Of a DNA stretch of 53,125 bases, positions 1-11,126 are shown in pieces. The notes beneath the pieces are model-generated. The model saw only the letters and a list, made by a program, of their open reading frames with translations. It made no database searches and had not been told where the DNA came from. Both the position numbers and the translations under genes were made by a program. Origin of the DNA: Chlorokybus atmophyticus (lineage: Eukaryota > Streptophyta > Chlorokybophyceae > Chlorokybales > Chlorokybaceae); contig RHPI01003009.1 of NCBI GenBank assembly GCA_009103225.1, positions 86,091 through 139,215 of the forward strand. Direction: 5' to 3'. Within the stretch, counting starts at the first letter, position 1, and each line of letters opens with the position of its first letter.

Positions 1-265
1 AACTCCCAAATAGCCTCGATTACCCCCCCCTCCCTACTTTGGCGATTATTATTGAATGTGTGAATTACATTACGACAGAAAGTGATAATTAATACGTAAT
101 TTTAAATTACGTTTTCAATTTCATTACCATGAGTAATATTTTTATTATATATACATATCATACTTGAAAAGGAAGATTGTTTCTAATCTGTAAAACATGT
201 GTTAAAGACTTTAACACATGAGTCATGCTTGTGCACGAGGGTGCGCATTGTGGGGCTACCGAGTG
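1..265. other. Gene-free stretch at window start
   Basis: AT-rich sequence with no convincing coding exon on either strand. It lies just outside the MITE-like element at 266. Nothing else is recognised here. Confidence 0.5.
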
Positions 266-550
266 CCGTATTTACCCGGTCAGAGCCCCCCGCTTTTAAC
301 ACAGCCCCCCAACTAATGAGGGGGGTATACTATTAGAGGGGGGCGCAGTATGGTACCAACAGTACCATACGACGGCCGCCATACGGTGTGTTGGCCTGTC
401 GTATAGTGTTTGGCCGGTTAAAGAGGCGCCGGGTAGGGGGCAAAGGGGGTTGTATACGAAAAGGGGGGGCTTTGCATGTAAACATAGCCCCCCTCTCCAA
501 AAACCAGGGGGGGTACACGATTAGAGGGGCTTCAAACCGGGTAAATACGG
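266..550. mobile_element. MITE-like element with 15-bp terminal inverted repeats
   Basis: The segment begins CCGTATTTACCCGGT (266-280) and ends with the exact reverse complement (536-550). Similarity continues inward with mismatches into runs of C and G. Inside are two imperfect direct copies of a motif: a GCCCCCC run, then GGGGGG, then TA-rich sequence ending ATTAGAGGGG, near 302-343 and 482-528. There is also a 9-bp perfect hairpin, GTATGGTAC/GTACCATAC, at 348-370. No protein is encoded. Short length plus terminal inverted repeats suggests a non-autonomous DNA transposon, but I could not define a clear target-site duplication. Confidence 0.5.
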
Positions 551-1495
551 TACCTGAACTACATGATGTATGAATGTATGAAGTATCAGGTCATTTCCCT
601 TCAGGCCGATGGATGCTATGGTCTTGATAAATTTTGGCTGGATGTGCATCGTCACGTGGCGTCCCACAATCGATGACTCACGCCTTGGTAGTCACGTCGC
701 GACAGCCGTGACGCCAACGAGCGTCACCCACCACGATGGGATGCGTGACGCATCGCTGCCAAAAATACACCAGGCAGCGTAACGCAGATGTATTTCAACT
801 GCTATGAGTACTTTGAGCAGCTGAAATCCGACCGTTGCGCGTAACCAGAGAGACGCGCACTGCGGTTTAGCAGACTCACCCACGTGCGGGCAAGCTCACA
901 AGGGTTTCGCGCCTTCCCGTTTAAACTCTGGCGCAACGCTAGTTTGTATTATTTATTGGATAGCCGCCGCCGCCGCTACCGCCGCCGAGGACGACGCCGT
1001 CGACGACGAAGAGGACGGCGCCGTCGCAGCGTGTGAGGCCGGCGAGGGACAGCGTGCTTGAGGTGATCTTGACGTTGCGCGTCTGTCGCTGTCGTCTGTG
1101 TTAGCGTTGATTGCCCATGGCTTGTCTCTGCTACTGTGCATTGGCCTGGCTCAAGTGGGCTTCAGCTAGCCCTGATCAAGCTGTCGTGTGTTGATCAGCC
1201 GTGCGTTTCCTTGGTCAATGTTGGGATAGACGGTGCTGATGCACAATGCAGTAGATGCTAGCCATGCTGCATCATACAAGGTCAGCTGGTCTAATTGTCT
1301 GTCCACAAGAACAAGCACAAGTACAAGCAAACCCTACTTTGCTACTACTCCCTCTCCAACTGGGTGTATGTTGTTCAATGCGCTTTGTACAGGTGGCGTC
1401 AGCAAGGGTGTGGCACGCAGGGACTAAGCGGCACTGAGCCGCAGTCCTCTGTGTCGCCTTGAATACTACTAGAATACACCAACACAGCAGCCAAG
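551..1495. other. Gene-free stretch upstream of cyclin B
   Basis: No exon recognised. It contains a GCC/GTC-rich patch at about 960-1030. The part next to 1496 should hold the 5' UTR and promoter of the cyclin gene, but I see no clear TATA box. Confidence 0.45.
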
Positions 1496-3975
1496 ATGGC
1501 TTTCGCCCGGGTACGTTTGACTTGTTGATGTGTGTATGGTGACATCAACACATTGATAGGATCTGCCAGTTGAGGTTTTTGCCAACAAACTTGTACAATG
1601 CGCAGCCGCAGGCTGCACTGGATGAGAACAGGTTGGCCAAGCAGGCACTTGGCGACGCCAAAGGTCTGACAACAGTTGCATGTCTGATTGATCGCTACCT
1701 CCGTACCATAATGGGGTTCTTTTCTTGTCGTTCGTACCTTTCACTGCAGTTTGCACACTTCTTTGCACTCATGGTCTTTGCACACAACTCACAGGCTCTT
1801 CACGTGTGCCTTTGGGTGGCACTGGCCGCAGAGCTCTCGGCGATATCGGCAACACCATCGTCAGCCAAACCCAGCGCACAACCGTCTCTGCCAAGGATGG
1901 GTGTGTAGTTGTTCATGGCTACTACTACTGTTCGCTATATACAGATACACTTCAGTTAACTCACTTGTGCGTGTTCGCTCAGGGCATCAAAAGCTGTTGT
2001 ACTAGCAGAGCGCACGGTCGTCACCATGTAAGACCATCTCAACGACATGCCAGCAATGTGCATTGTTGATGTTGGGAAGTCATGTTGTTGTATGTGTTGT
2101 TGTGGCAGTGCTGGACCAGCGGCGGGCGGGCAGATTAAAGAGAGGGCGCGCCGAGCCGCAGCTCCCGCAGGCGCAGGGTAAGGTTGTGTGTACTCTAACT
2201 GACAGGTACAACTTGTTGTGTGCTCACCATATGCACATTGTGTGTGTATCTTGTTAATAGATGGGGTGTGACAAAACCTCGAAGCACGCGGAGTGGCGAT
2301 GCGCAGGTTGCAAGCGTGAGTCAGCAACACACCCGCACAGAGCATGATGCGATGGTGTTTGGCTCCGAGAAGAGCCAATCTGCTCATCTGCACGCCACCA
2401 GCCAGGTGTGTGTATATTTGTGTGTGTGGCACTCTGCTCAAGAACATGTTCATGTGTGATGTGGTATCTTTCAAGCGCTAGCACTGATGGTGTTACATAA
2501 CAGACTGCCCTGTATGGGGCCACTCCCATGCAAGAGGATGACATGTTTGGCGACCTGCCCGATATTGACGCAGCCGACAAGAATAACGAGCTGTGCTGCG
2601 TAGAGTACATCAATGACATTTTTGCCTATTACCGGCGTGTTGAGGTGAAACACTGGAACATGCATATGCACACACGTGCTAAGGCTCACACGCACATGCC
2701 TCAAGGCCCACACTTGCACTCACATGTATACAAAAACGCGCATCCACTGATTATGTAGCCATCACAACTCTGTGCAGCGTGAATTCTGTGCGCCATTCAC
2801 CTACATGGAGAACCAGCGTGACATCAACGAGAAGATGCGCGCCATCCTCATTGACTGGCTCGTAGAAGTCCACCTCAAGTTCAAGCTGATGCCCGAGACT
2901 CTTCACCTCACAAGCAATGTCATCGACCGCTATCTTGCCAACAAGCCCGTCACACGCAAGAACCTCCAAGTAACACACACGTTTAGTCGTCTCACTCGAT
3001 CACTGTATGTGTACACGCCTTACGCGTGGTCGTGCAGTTGGTTGGCGTGACAGCAATGCTCATCGCGTCCAAGTATGAGGAGATATGGGCACCTGAGATC
3101 AACGACTTCGTGTACATTTCCGACAAGGCATACACGCGGGAGGAGATCATCGCCATGGAGCGCCAGATGCTTAACACGCTTCATTTCAACCTCACTGTGC
3201 CCACCCAGTTTCCATTCGTGCAGCGCTTCATCAAAGCCGCTGGTGGCGACAAGCAGGTGTGACAACATTGCAGCGACAATGTAGATGTGTGGTGTGCTGA
3301 TACAGTCCGTACGTGTTTATGATGTGCAGCTGGGTCACTTAACTGCATACCTGGTTGAGCTCGCCATGTTGGACTACACGATGATCCGATATGTGCCTTC
3401 ACACTTGGCTGCAGCGGCTCTGTACACGGCCACGCGCGCCCTCAAGCACCCCATGCCTTGGGTACTTGGTCACTCTCTTGTCTTTCTGTTTTTGTGTTTG
3501 TGTGTGTGTAACGTGTGGCTTGTCTGATTTGCCTGTCATGGTGGCTTGCAGTTTCCTGTCCTGCAGCGCCACACGGGCTACTCGTATACGCAACTGAGGT
3601 AACAACCATCATGCAGCTGTAACTGTGAACACGCAGACTGTAAACAGGCATGACAACAACATGAACACCATGTTGTCGTTTCAGGCCTTGTTCTTCATTG
3701 CTGGCTGCTCTCTGGCGCCGGGCGCCCAAGGCAACATTGAAAGCGGTAGGTAGTGCAAAAAACTGACACATCAAAATGTTGTCTTACAACACTTGCGTTG
3801 GTGTTCACCAAGTCGACACACTCCACAGGTGCAAAAGAAGTACAGCTCCGTCAAGTACGGGGAGGTGGCTATGCTGGCTCCGCTGCAGGATTCGGCTTTG
3901 AGCGGCTGCGTGGAGGAGTGCATGCTGGAAGGGGACCTGTCGGGTTCTGCTTCAGACAACAGCAGCGCTGCTTAA
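1496..3975 (+). CDS. CCNB: G2/mitotic-specific B-type cyclin
   Basis: Thirteen exons: 1496-1510, 1570-1663, 1795-1900, 1983-2027, 2109-2177, 2261-2405, 2504-2644, 2778-2969, 3038-3256, 3330-3461, 3552-3598, 3685-3745, 3829-3975. All introns are GT-AG; the CDS is 1413 nt, 470 residues, ending TAA. The N-terminal part has a destruction box RRALGDIGN near residue 50, read by the anaphase-promoting complex, preceded by a D-box-like QALGD. The cyclin box begins with RAILIDWLVEVHLKFKL and continues with LIASKYEEIWAPE and the ERQMLNTL helix; the second fold includes the LQRHTGYSYTQL stretch, as in B-type cyclins that activate CDK1 at mitosis. The first exon encodes only MAFAR, so the start is less certain than the rest. 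The Ser/Asp-rich tail is longer than in typical family members. Confidence 0.93.
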
Positions 3976-4816
3976 AAGTGGTTGTATGTAATTTTGGATC
4001 AACACGAGTGCTTCAAGTGGAGGAGGAGAAAGCATCAGAGGCCGTCACCTTTGTACATTACAGGCGTGTGCGTGTACAAAGCTTTGCGTGTGCGTACGTG
4101 TGTAAGTAGGGTTTGAAGGGAACGCTGAATTCATTCATGTTGGACAAGGTGAGGTTGTATTTATCATTGGGGAGAGAAAAGGATTGACAGGCCAGTTACA
4201 TGCTGTGCGTGCGTGCGTGCTTTGCGTGCACGCACAGCTTTGCTTTAAGCAGAAATGGTGGTTTATATCATTCTAGAATGTTGGTTTTAAATCGAGCTGC
4301 TGGCAACTTGATTCTGCGTGCTGAACTGATTGCCCAACATCAACAATTGCAATGCTGCACTACAAGCATAGCATGGAATGACCTTCATTTCATGCAGAGG
4401 ACCATCATTACGGTGCACCATTGTGAATCCCAAGTTGGATTCTCAACACACCGATGTACTTCAAAACGTCAGTCATCATGCTGGGTATCGGGCTAGAAGT
4501 GGCATAACCAGCAATAGCCAAGGCACTTACACAAGCGTTAATTGTATTTGCCGCTGGTTGTAGCGTTGCTCTGGTAAACTCTGTGCAACTTCACACGTAG
4601 CCAGCCACTGCCAAGCTGTATGATGCAAGCCTCAGGCAGTGACAATGTCTCAACAACTGCTTAATCATGTCATGACTCAGCAGCTATTGAACCGCACTGA
4701 GTAGTACCAACACGATCTAGATAGAGGATTCACATTACAGCAACACAACATGTATCCAGCTACCACTACTGACTATTTTGAAGATGCAGAGGGACCATCA
4801 ATGCCCTCTCTCAGCC
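3976..4816. other. Intergenic region between convergent cyclin B and GSDH1
   Basis: No coding exon seen. The two flanking genes converge here, so this should hold both 3' ends. A short TGCG-rich tract lies at 4203-4232. Confidence 0.5.
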
Positions 4817-7800
4817 TCAAAGCTGGGTCACCTGAATACGTGAACACTGTCAGCGCGAATGATGTTGTGACAACAGAGGACAACCACAAGAAAGCTGTAT
4901 GAGGCTTACTTTCACTGCACTGAAGACTGCCCTGTTTGATCGTGTGCTGTTACAGCCACTCCCACGCGGAACGTGTTGGCCAAGCTCACAGTGAACGTGT
5001 CCGAAAGGGTCCATGTTGCACCGTCGGCTGATACAAACGACTGGATTTGCGTGCCAACTTTGTCCAGGCGCAGGTACTGGGTTGGAAGATTGCTCACAGC
5101 AAGCCATTGGTAGTTGGTTTGTGCATTGGTGATAGTTCTCCAGTGAAAACCAACCCAGCCTTGGCCAGAAACCAGCAGCGACACTTCGTTCGAACCAGCC
5201 ACAAGAGAGTCCCGTAGCATCACACCGGCCTTTGCGTCTGCGAAGGCAGCAGACAGGCTGTGCAGCTGCGCCACAATACGCACATTGCCAGTGGCACTGG
5301 TGGAAGCGTAGTGCCCTCCGTCTGCTACATTCCAACTGCGAGATGCATACAAGCAACAGTGACAAAGCGCATGACACTGCAGTACAGAGTATGTGCGCGC
5401 ATGTGAGTGTGCGTGAGTATGCGCCATTACTTACAAGTCTGCACCGCTGCCGTACAGAGTGAGTGCGCCATTCGTGCCAAAGACAGCGCGACCTTGGACT
5501 CCCACAGTGCCAATATCAGCATTCGTCCAACCCGGCCATGGTTGTGAGGGCGCCACCATCTTGTACGTCGCTGTGTACGTGGCAGTGCTTCGCGGTGCCG
5601 TGATGGTGTGCACTTGCGGCTGACCCGAGCTCCAACCAACAAACACGTACTGTTGGCTATTGAGTGTTTGTGGCGAGGGCGCTATAACTGTGACAGGTGA
5701 GTTTGCAACCGCCAAGTGTGTGAATGGCGCCTTCAGAGTGTCTGATGCTGCAGTGAGGGTCAAGCCAGGAGGAGACGAATGCATGACCATGTGTGAGACA
5801 ATGGGATTGATGCGACGTGAAAAGGTCTTGCTGAGACCCGCGGGCGTGGTGACGGTCAAGATGAACTCCAGATAGCAGTAGTACTCGTGGTCTGGCGCTT
5901 TCATGGAGAAGGACAGACCGCTGTGGGGTGGTAGAGTGTGGAGATGGCAGGCATTCTTCAGCGTGCTGACGCAGTGATGCAGCAGCACCTGCCAGGATGC
6001 TTGTGAGCCAGCGGGTGCTATGCTGGCTTTGACGTTGATGGTGTCACCAACTGCCCAGGTCAAGCTCGCACTTGGCAGAACGATGTTGGCTGTGGGAATT
6101 TGGCTTGTGCTCGTCACCACTCGAATCGTCGTGAATGTTGTGCTGATGGCGCCATTGCCTCCCTTCACTTGCAGTCCAACCTTATAGGAGCCAGCTGAAG
6201 TGTACGTGTAAACAGGTGTGGCGGTCGTGGCGTCACCAAACTTGCCATCACCTGAAGGAGATGTGACCCACAATAAACAAACACAACAAGTACAAAAGGT
6301 GCAAACAGCGCACACGGGAAGTGAACGTCCTGACTTGCAATGAGAAACAAGCTGATTACCGTTCAGGTCCCAGGAGTAGCTAATGGGACTGGGTGCCACA
6401 GACTGCGAGCCAGAAAACTGAGCCACCAGCGGTGCTACTCCAGAGTTTGGTGAAGCTGTGACGACAGCGCTTGTGACGCCACTGCCAGGCCCAATGAGGC
6501 GAAATATTTGGGCATTGGAGAAGTCCGCAATCACCAGCGATCCATCTGGTGCCTGAGTGATGTCCACGACACCAACACCGTCGGCACACACTTGCATTTG
6601 GCTGGTGTCCGGTACACCACCTGAGCCAAGGGGCACTACCCAGATGCAACCAATGGCATAATCACCGAAGAACAGTGCCCCGTTGTAAGCTGTACCAAAT
6701 TTCGAGCCTGAGTAGAACTCCAGCGCAGTCACTGCGGCGCCATTTACTCCCGTTGCCCTCGAACACTTGCCATCAGCGTTGGGGGGACTGGTGTGCATGT
6801 ACGAGTAAAACGGTTCCGCGACAGCATCGGAGGAGTAGAGTTTGTTGCACAGGTTTAGGTTCAATCCCTGCAACAGCGAACAATCGCAATCACCTTCTCT
6901 CCAGATGTGTGTGCTCAACGCAACAACCAGGGCAAGCTTGTGAAGGAATGCTGCACTTTCAGTGATGATTGCTGACCTGAAAGGAGGGTTGAACAACAGG
7001 GCCTTCGTAACATGGCCACCCGAAATTGGGAACAGAGCTGGAGCCAGTGCGTTGTATGCGGTATATGCTCTCCCAATTCCACCAGCCTACATTTGCCCAG
7101 AAGACCTCGTTGGTGCCGGGTCGCACAGCGCCACGGAACGGATTGCGCAAGCCTTAGGCAAGAACGCGGCCTTTCTCCGTGCCACTGTACGCATAGCGTG
7201 CGTTAGTGCGTCCACGAGGTTGTGACCAATGCTGGGGTAGAACAAGTTGGCAACTGGTGACACACAGCAACCTCTTACCTGTTGAGGGCAGGGTTGCCAG
7301 CTGCAGCGTTGCCAGTCAGAGGGTCTAGCGACAGAATTGTGCCACTGTATGACACTTTCCACGGCGACTGCGAGGATGCAAAATGTTGGGAGCGCAAGGC
7401 ACCACCTTCGGCAGTTGGTGGCGACAAGGACACGCCTAAGAATGTGTATTGTAAGCTGCACTGGTGCAACGACAGGCAGCAGCTACCAAACATGTAAACA
7501 CTGTGACCAACCTGTAACACCTGGGGGATCACCACATGGGTTGCCAAACTGTCCATAATCAATGTCATTGAAGTTTGACCCTTCACCACCTGCAAAGAGC
7601 GGCATGCAGCAGTCACAACCTGCACCGCAAATCAAAAGTGACACTAACACTGACAAACTCACACCTGGTACCTGAGACTAGCAACCGCTCTTCCTCATCA
7701 AACAAGATGTCACCAAGACTGTGCGAAGTGTATGCCTGCACAGTAGTCGATGCGCAGACTGGTAAATGGTTCACGATTGTGCAGCACAGTGACACGAACG

Positions 7801-8403
7801 AACATCATACAGCTGTGGAGTACGGACCTGGCACCAGACGTTCTGCAGCACAATGACTTCGTTGCCAATAATGATGTTTGTTGGGGAGATCTCAAATCTG
7901 GACACGCGGCCATTAACCAAGCACTGGTCACTGTTGGGATTGCAAGGAAGGCCCGCAGTGTAGACAACAAACAGCAATATGTTGCCATTGGGCAGCGGAG
8001 TTGGTTTCACGCTGATACTTTCCAGACCTCGATCACCGTAGTCGTTGAGACCATGTGAACTAAGGTCCAGTAAAGTTTGCCCAGCACTGTTGTCGTCGAG
8101 GCTGCTCCAAACCCGCACAATTCCATCCTGCATTGAAGTTTCTTGTCAATGCCTGGTGAGAAAAGCAAGCATGCACACATTGCAGTAAGCTGCATAAGCA
8201 TGCAACGCATTGTGCACCTTTGAGCTGGCGAAGACTCGACCATCAGAAGAAAACCTCACGCTAGTAACAAGGTTGACGCCTTGCCAAGGGAGCAGCTTGA
8301 ATCCTGCTTGCACAGCAACTTGCGCATGACTAACAGCAATGCATGCTAGAGTTGCAGTGCATGCAAGCATGAGTAGTTGAAACGTGGCCATGCTTGGCAG
8401 CAT
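4817..8403 (-). pseudogene. GSDH1: secreted PQQ-type sugar dehydrogenase copy with two lesions
   Basis: Ten exons match GSDH2 one for one, with eight of identical length: 8218-8403, 7828-8127, 7672-7735, 7512-7589, 7279-7435, 6977-7184, 6360-6867, 5435-6251, 4910-5335, 4817-4831. The product would be a signal peptide (MLPSMATFQLLMLACT...), a glucose/sorbosone dehydrogenase beta-propeller, a PKD domain and a C-terminal beta-sandwich. Two lesions stand out. First, the Tyr codon of the AYGLRNP motif is TAA (7156-7154), which removes most of the protein. Second, exon 9 is 10 nt shorter than in GSDH2, so the frame shifts near ...HDQTG and ends early; the old stop exon (VTQL-TGA) still lies at 4817-4831. 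All splice sites remain intact, so decay is recent; a sequencing error at one site cannot be ruled out. Confidence 0.85.
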
Positions 8404-8457
8404 GACAAGCTTCACACAATGACTTGATGACCGGCTGTGACTACAACCCCGCCCAGC

Positions 8458-8465
8458 AATATATA
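8458..8465 (-). promoter_or_regulatory. Possible TATA box of GSDH1
   Basis: TATATATT on the minus strand, about 55 bp upstream of the GSDH1 start codon at 8403. The position is comparable to the clearer TATAAAAG of GSDH2. A motif match only. Confidence 0.35.
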
Positions 8466-9199
8466 CTGTCGCTGTTCCATAGAGAAGAGCATGTGCATGT
8501 GGTCACGGACAGATCCGACATGTCAAAAGACACTTGAGCGTTGGTCATAGAACTTTTCAACGAACAGGAAACGGTGCGACGCAGCAGGCACACTGGACAT
8601 GTCATGCACTCGACAATGTCGGACACGCAAACATTGGAGAAGCCCTGCACAGCTCATCGGACTCAGGAGATGTGACTGGCTGAGTGCAGGTAGCACGCTC
8701 TTGCACTGTTTGTATGTACTAGGTTGCACAAGTCAAGTGCGTGCTACCAACCAAAGCGCTGCACTCCTTGCCCTGAGCTTGACCCAGGCAAGGAGGGCTA
8801 CGAGGACAACCCACACAGCCAACGCATCTCGAAGACAGTTGCTTTGATGTGTTCGTGACAGCAACAACGACCTTGCACTGCACTGCACTGCACTTGGGTT
8901 TTCTCCGTTACCATTATGCCTGACTTACTGCTGCTGGACGGCAACTCGTGCGCAATGGCTACAGAGCGCTGTGGCATGCACTGATTACCATCCTGTTCAC
9001 AAACGACCAGCTAATAGACACGACAGAAGCACAACTACGACACACATGCTGCCTGCTTGCGCCGCATGCATTGGACAGCAGCTCCGCTCATCGGATCCAA
9101 GTGCACGTTGTAACCGTATATCTCGTGCAATTCCTCGACACACAACTGCGCTTGATTCGTTGCTACAACTGTGTTCAACAATGCATGCCTCTGCTGCTT
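8466..9199. other. Gene-free stretch upstream of GSDH1
   Basis: No exon with good splice signals seen. Open frames here lack protein-like composition. A CACTGCACTGCACTG repeat lies at about 8876-8892. Confidence 0.4.
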
Positions 9200-9560
9200 A
9201 CCCACGAGAGCATCGCATCGTTGTCCGTACCTTCGGCTGGTGTGCTAAGGACAGCACAAGCAGCCTGGCCTGGCCTTCAGTCGCCCCACTGCTTGGCTCC
9301 CAGCAGACGACGCTTTCCGGGCACGACGCCGACTCATGTTGCTGCTGCACCAGCCTCACCTTGACAAGCGAAGAGCTCACCAACGACGCCACGAACACCG
9401 CCGCCCAAAGCGAGACGACACTGAGTGTGACACACTGCAGCTTGATGCTGTCACCAAGCACCGACTGTCGACGGTCTGCTGCTGCACGTACTGCGCCAAC
9501 CGTCGGCGCAATGCATGCTGCGTGAGCCTTGAGCAGCTGCTGACGCCGAGGGTGGCAGGC
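9200..9560 (-). repeat. Upstream duplicated block A, copy 1
   Basis: On the minus strand this resembles the plus strand at 20800-21110. The clearest shared stretch is GGCGGTGTTCGTGGCGTCGT, with the PuCCGACxGTCGG-like region nearby. The same position, upstream of a GSDH gene, holds a similar block at 43690-44165. It could be promoter sequence or a decayed neighbouring gene that was copied along with GSDH. Similarity was judged by eye and is patchy. Confidence 0.5.
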
Positions 9561-9789
9561 TGCTGGACAGCGCCTCAAGCAACAGCAACCACGATGGCAG
9601 CTTTGCCAATACCACATTACTATCACTAGCAGACTGATGGGTTGACAGGCTGTGCACAGCCTCAGACAGACTGCATGCACTCAAGCAGTGCCTTGCCAGC
9701 AGCTAACACCCTGGAACCCAGCTGTCCTCCCAAGTTGCTCCTCTGCAAAACCGGTATAACTTTCTCTTTCCTTTGGGCATTGTTTCAGC

Positions 9790-10070
9790 CAGCCCCCTAA
9801 AGTACAATGACAATGCGAGCCAGCAGCAGCAGCAGCAGCAGCAGCGGCTCGCGCAACCAACCGACATGCTTAACCATGCCAGCAAGCTGCTCGCACGGCC
9901 ATGCATGCTCTGGCACGTCAAAAGTAAGGCCAGCGTCCAGTCCACCGAATGAGTCCCACTTAGAGGCTGGCGGTGGTGGCGCTGGCATTCGGTTGGTGTG
10001 ATGGGTTTCAAGATCGCAGCCTTACCTGTGTGCTGCTCTCTGGGAAGCTGAAGAAGACACGTTCTGTGTG
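9790..10070 (-). repeat. Duplicated block B, copy 1 (possible exons)
   Basis: On the minus strand a CAG|GTAAGG splice donor lies near 10029-10024. It is followed by a proline-rich open stretch reading APPPPASKWDSFGG and then VPEHAWPCEQLAG. The plus strand at 20110-20345 carries a diverged copy, sharing AGAGCATGCATGGCCGT among other segments. It lies between the actobindin-type gene and GSDH in both arms. It may be part of an unidentified gene or the 3' region of the actobindin gene. A CAG/CTG run (about 9822-9845) lies inside. Confidence 0.4.
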
Positions 10071-10703
10071 CCTGCCAACCAGCTGCGATGTGGTTCGCTT
10101 GGCTTGGTGTGGTCGGCCTGGTGGCGTCAGCCTTGTGGTCTGGTCTGCTCGGTTACTGGTCTGATTCAGGGCAGTAGTAGGCCCTGGTTGCGTTGATGCC
10201 ATGCAGTAACGATCACGATGAGTCGAATCTTCAACGGCTGTGTTGAGGCACAAGGCAGCTGTCTTCATGCATATGCGATCAGTGTGTATGCCACAGTGAG
10301 TTTGCCACACGTGTATGAATGCTATGCGTACCATCTTTGACAAGCATACAGGACCAGTCCATGCGGTGGAGGTGCCATACTGAACAGCGCATTGCAATCA
10401 GACTTTTGCTTTGAAGTGCTGCTGCACTCATCGCTTCCGCATGACGCGCTTCGAGTCATTGTCTGTCAGTATGTTGCAGTCAATAACACCACCACGGCCA
10501 TGATACGCACGCCAATTATACTTACAGACCACATGTCCGTGCCTGTGGAGCCGTTGCGTGAAGGTAACCAGCATCGCCGGGGTGCTTGCTGGATGAGTTT
10601 TGTTGATGGACACAGCAGATCTACACTCGTGGTTCACATGCAAGCAAACCTTCATCTGCAAGCGCAGAATTGCAAGCGTTGCTTACGCTAGTTGCTGCAC
10701 TTG

Positions 10704-10733
10704 TATGGCAACTATAGGCCTATAGTTGCCATA
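10704..10733. repeat. 30-nt perfect palindrome
   Basis: TATGGCAACTATAGG is followed directly by its reverse complement, with no spacer. It lies in a gene-free part of 10071-11126. Its function is unknown. Confidence 0.9.
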
Positions 10734-11126
10734 TAAAGCATGTTCAATGCTCATTAAACACGTTCACAAGCGGCATACAAGGCATGTACGATGGAAGCAA
10801 GTCTGACACGAACAGGAGAGCTTACTGGTTGTGTTGGCTAATAACAGAGCAGATATGCCTGCTGCAGGCATCCCTGAAGTAATGCATAGCACGTTCAGCT
10901 GCTGTATACTATAACTTGGTAGGTGTAACATTTGGAAGCGTTATTGAGAATTGTTATCGAGACATCAAACAGCCTGCTTCCTACTCTTCAGCTCTGCCAA
11001 TACTTGCGGCATCTCAGCCTTGCCAACATGCACATCAGCTGCAAAGGGGAGTACGCACGTCAGTGTGCAGTGAGACAATTTGTGTTACCCTTATTGAACA
11101 TAAACAATGTAATTATATATGCAAAG

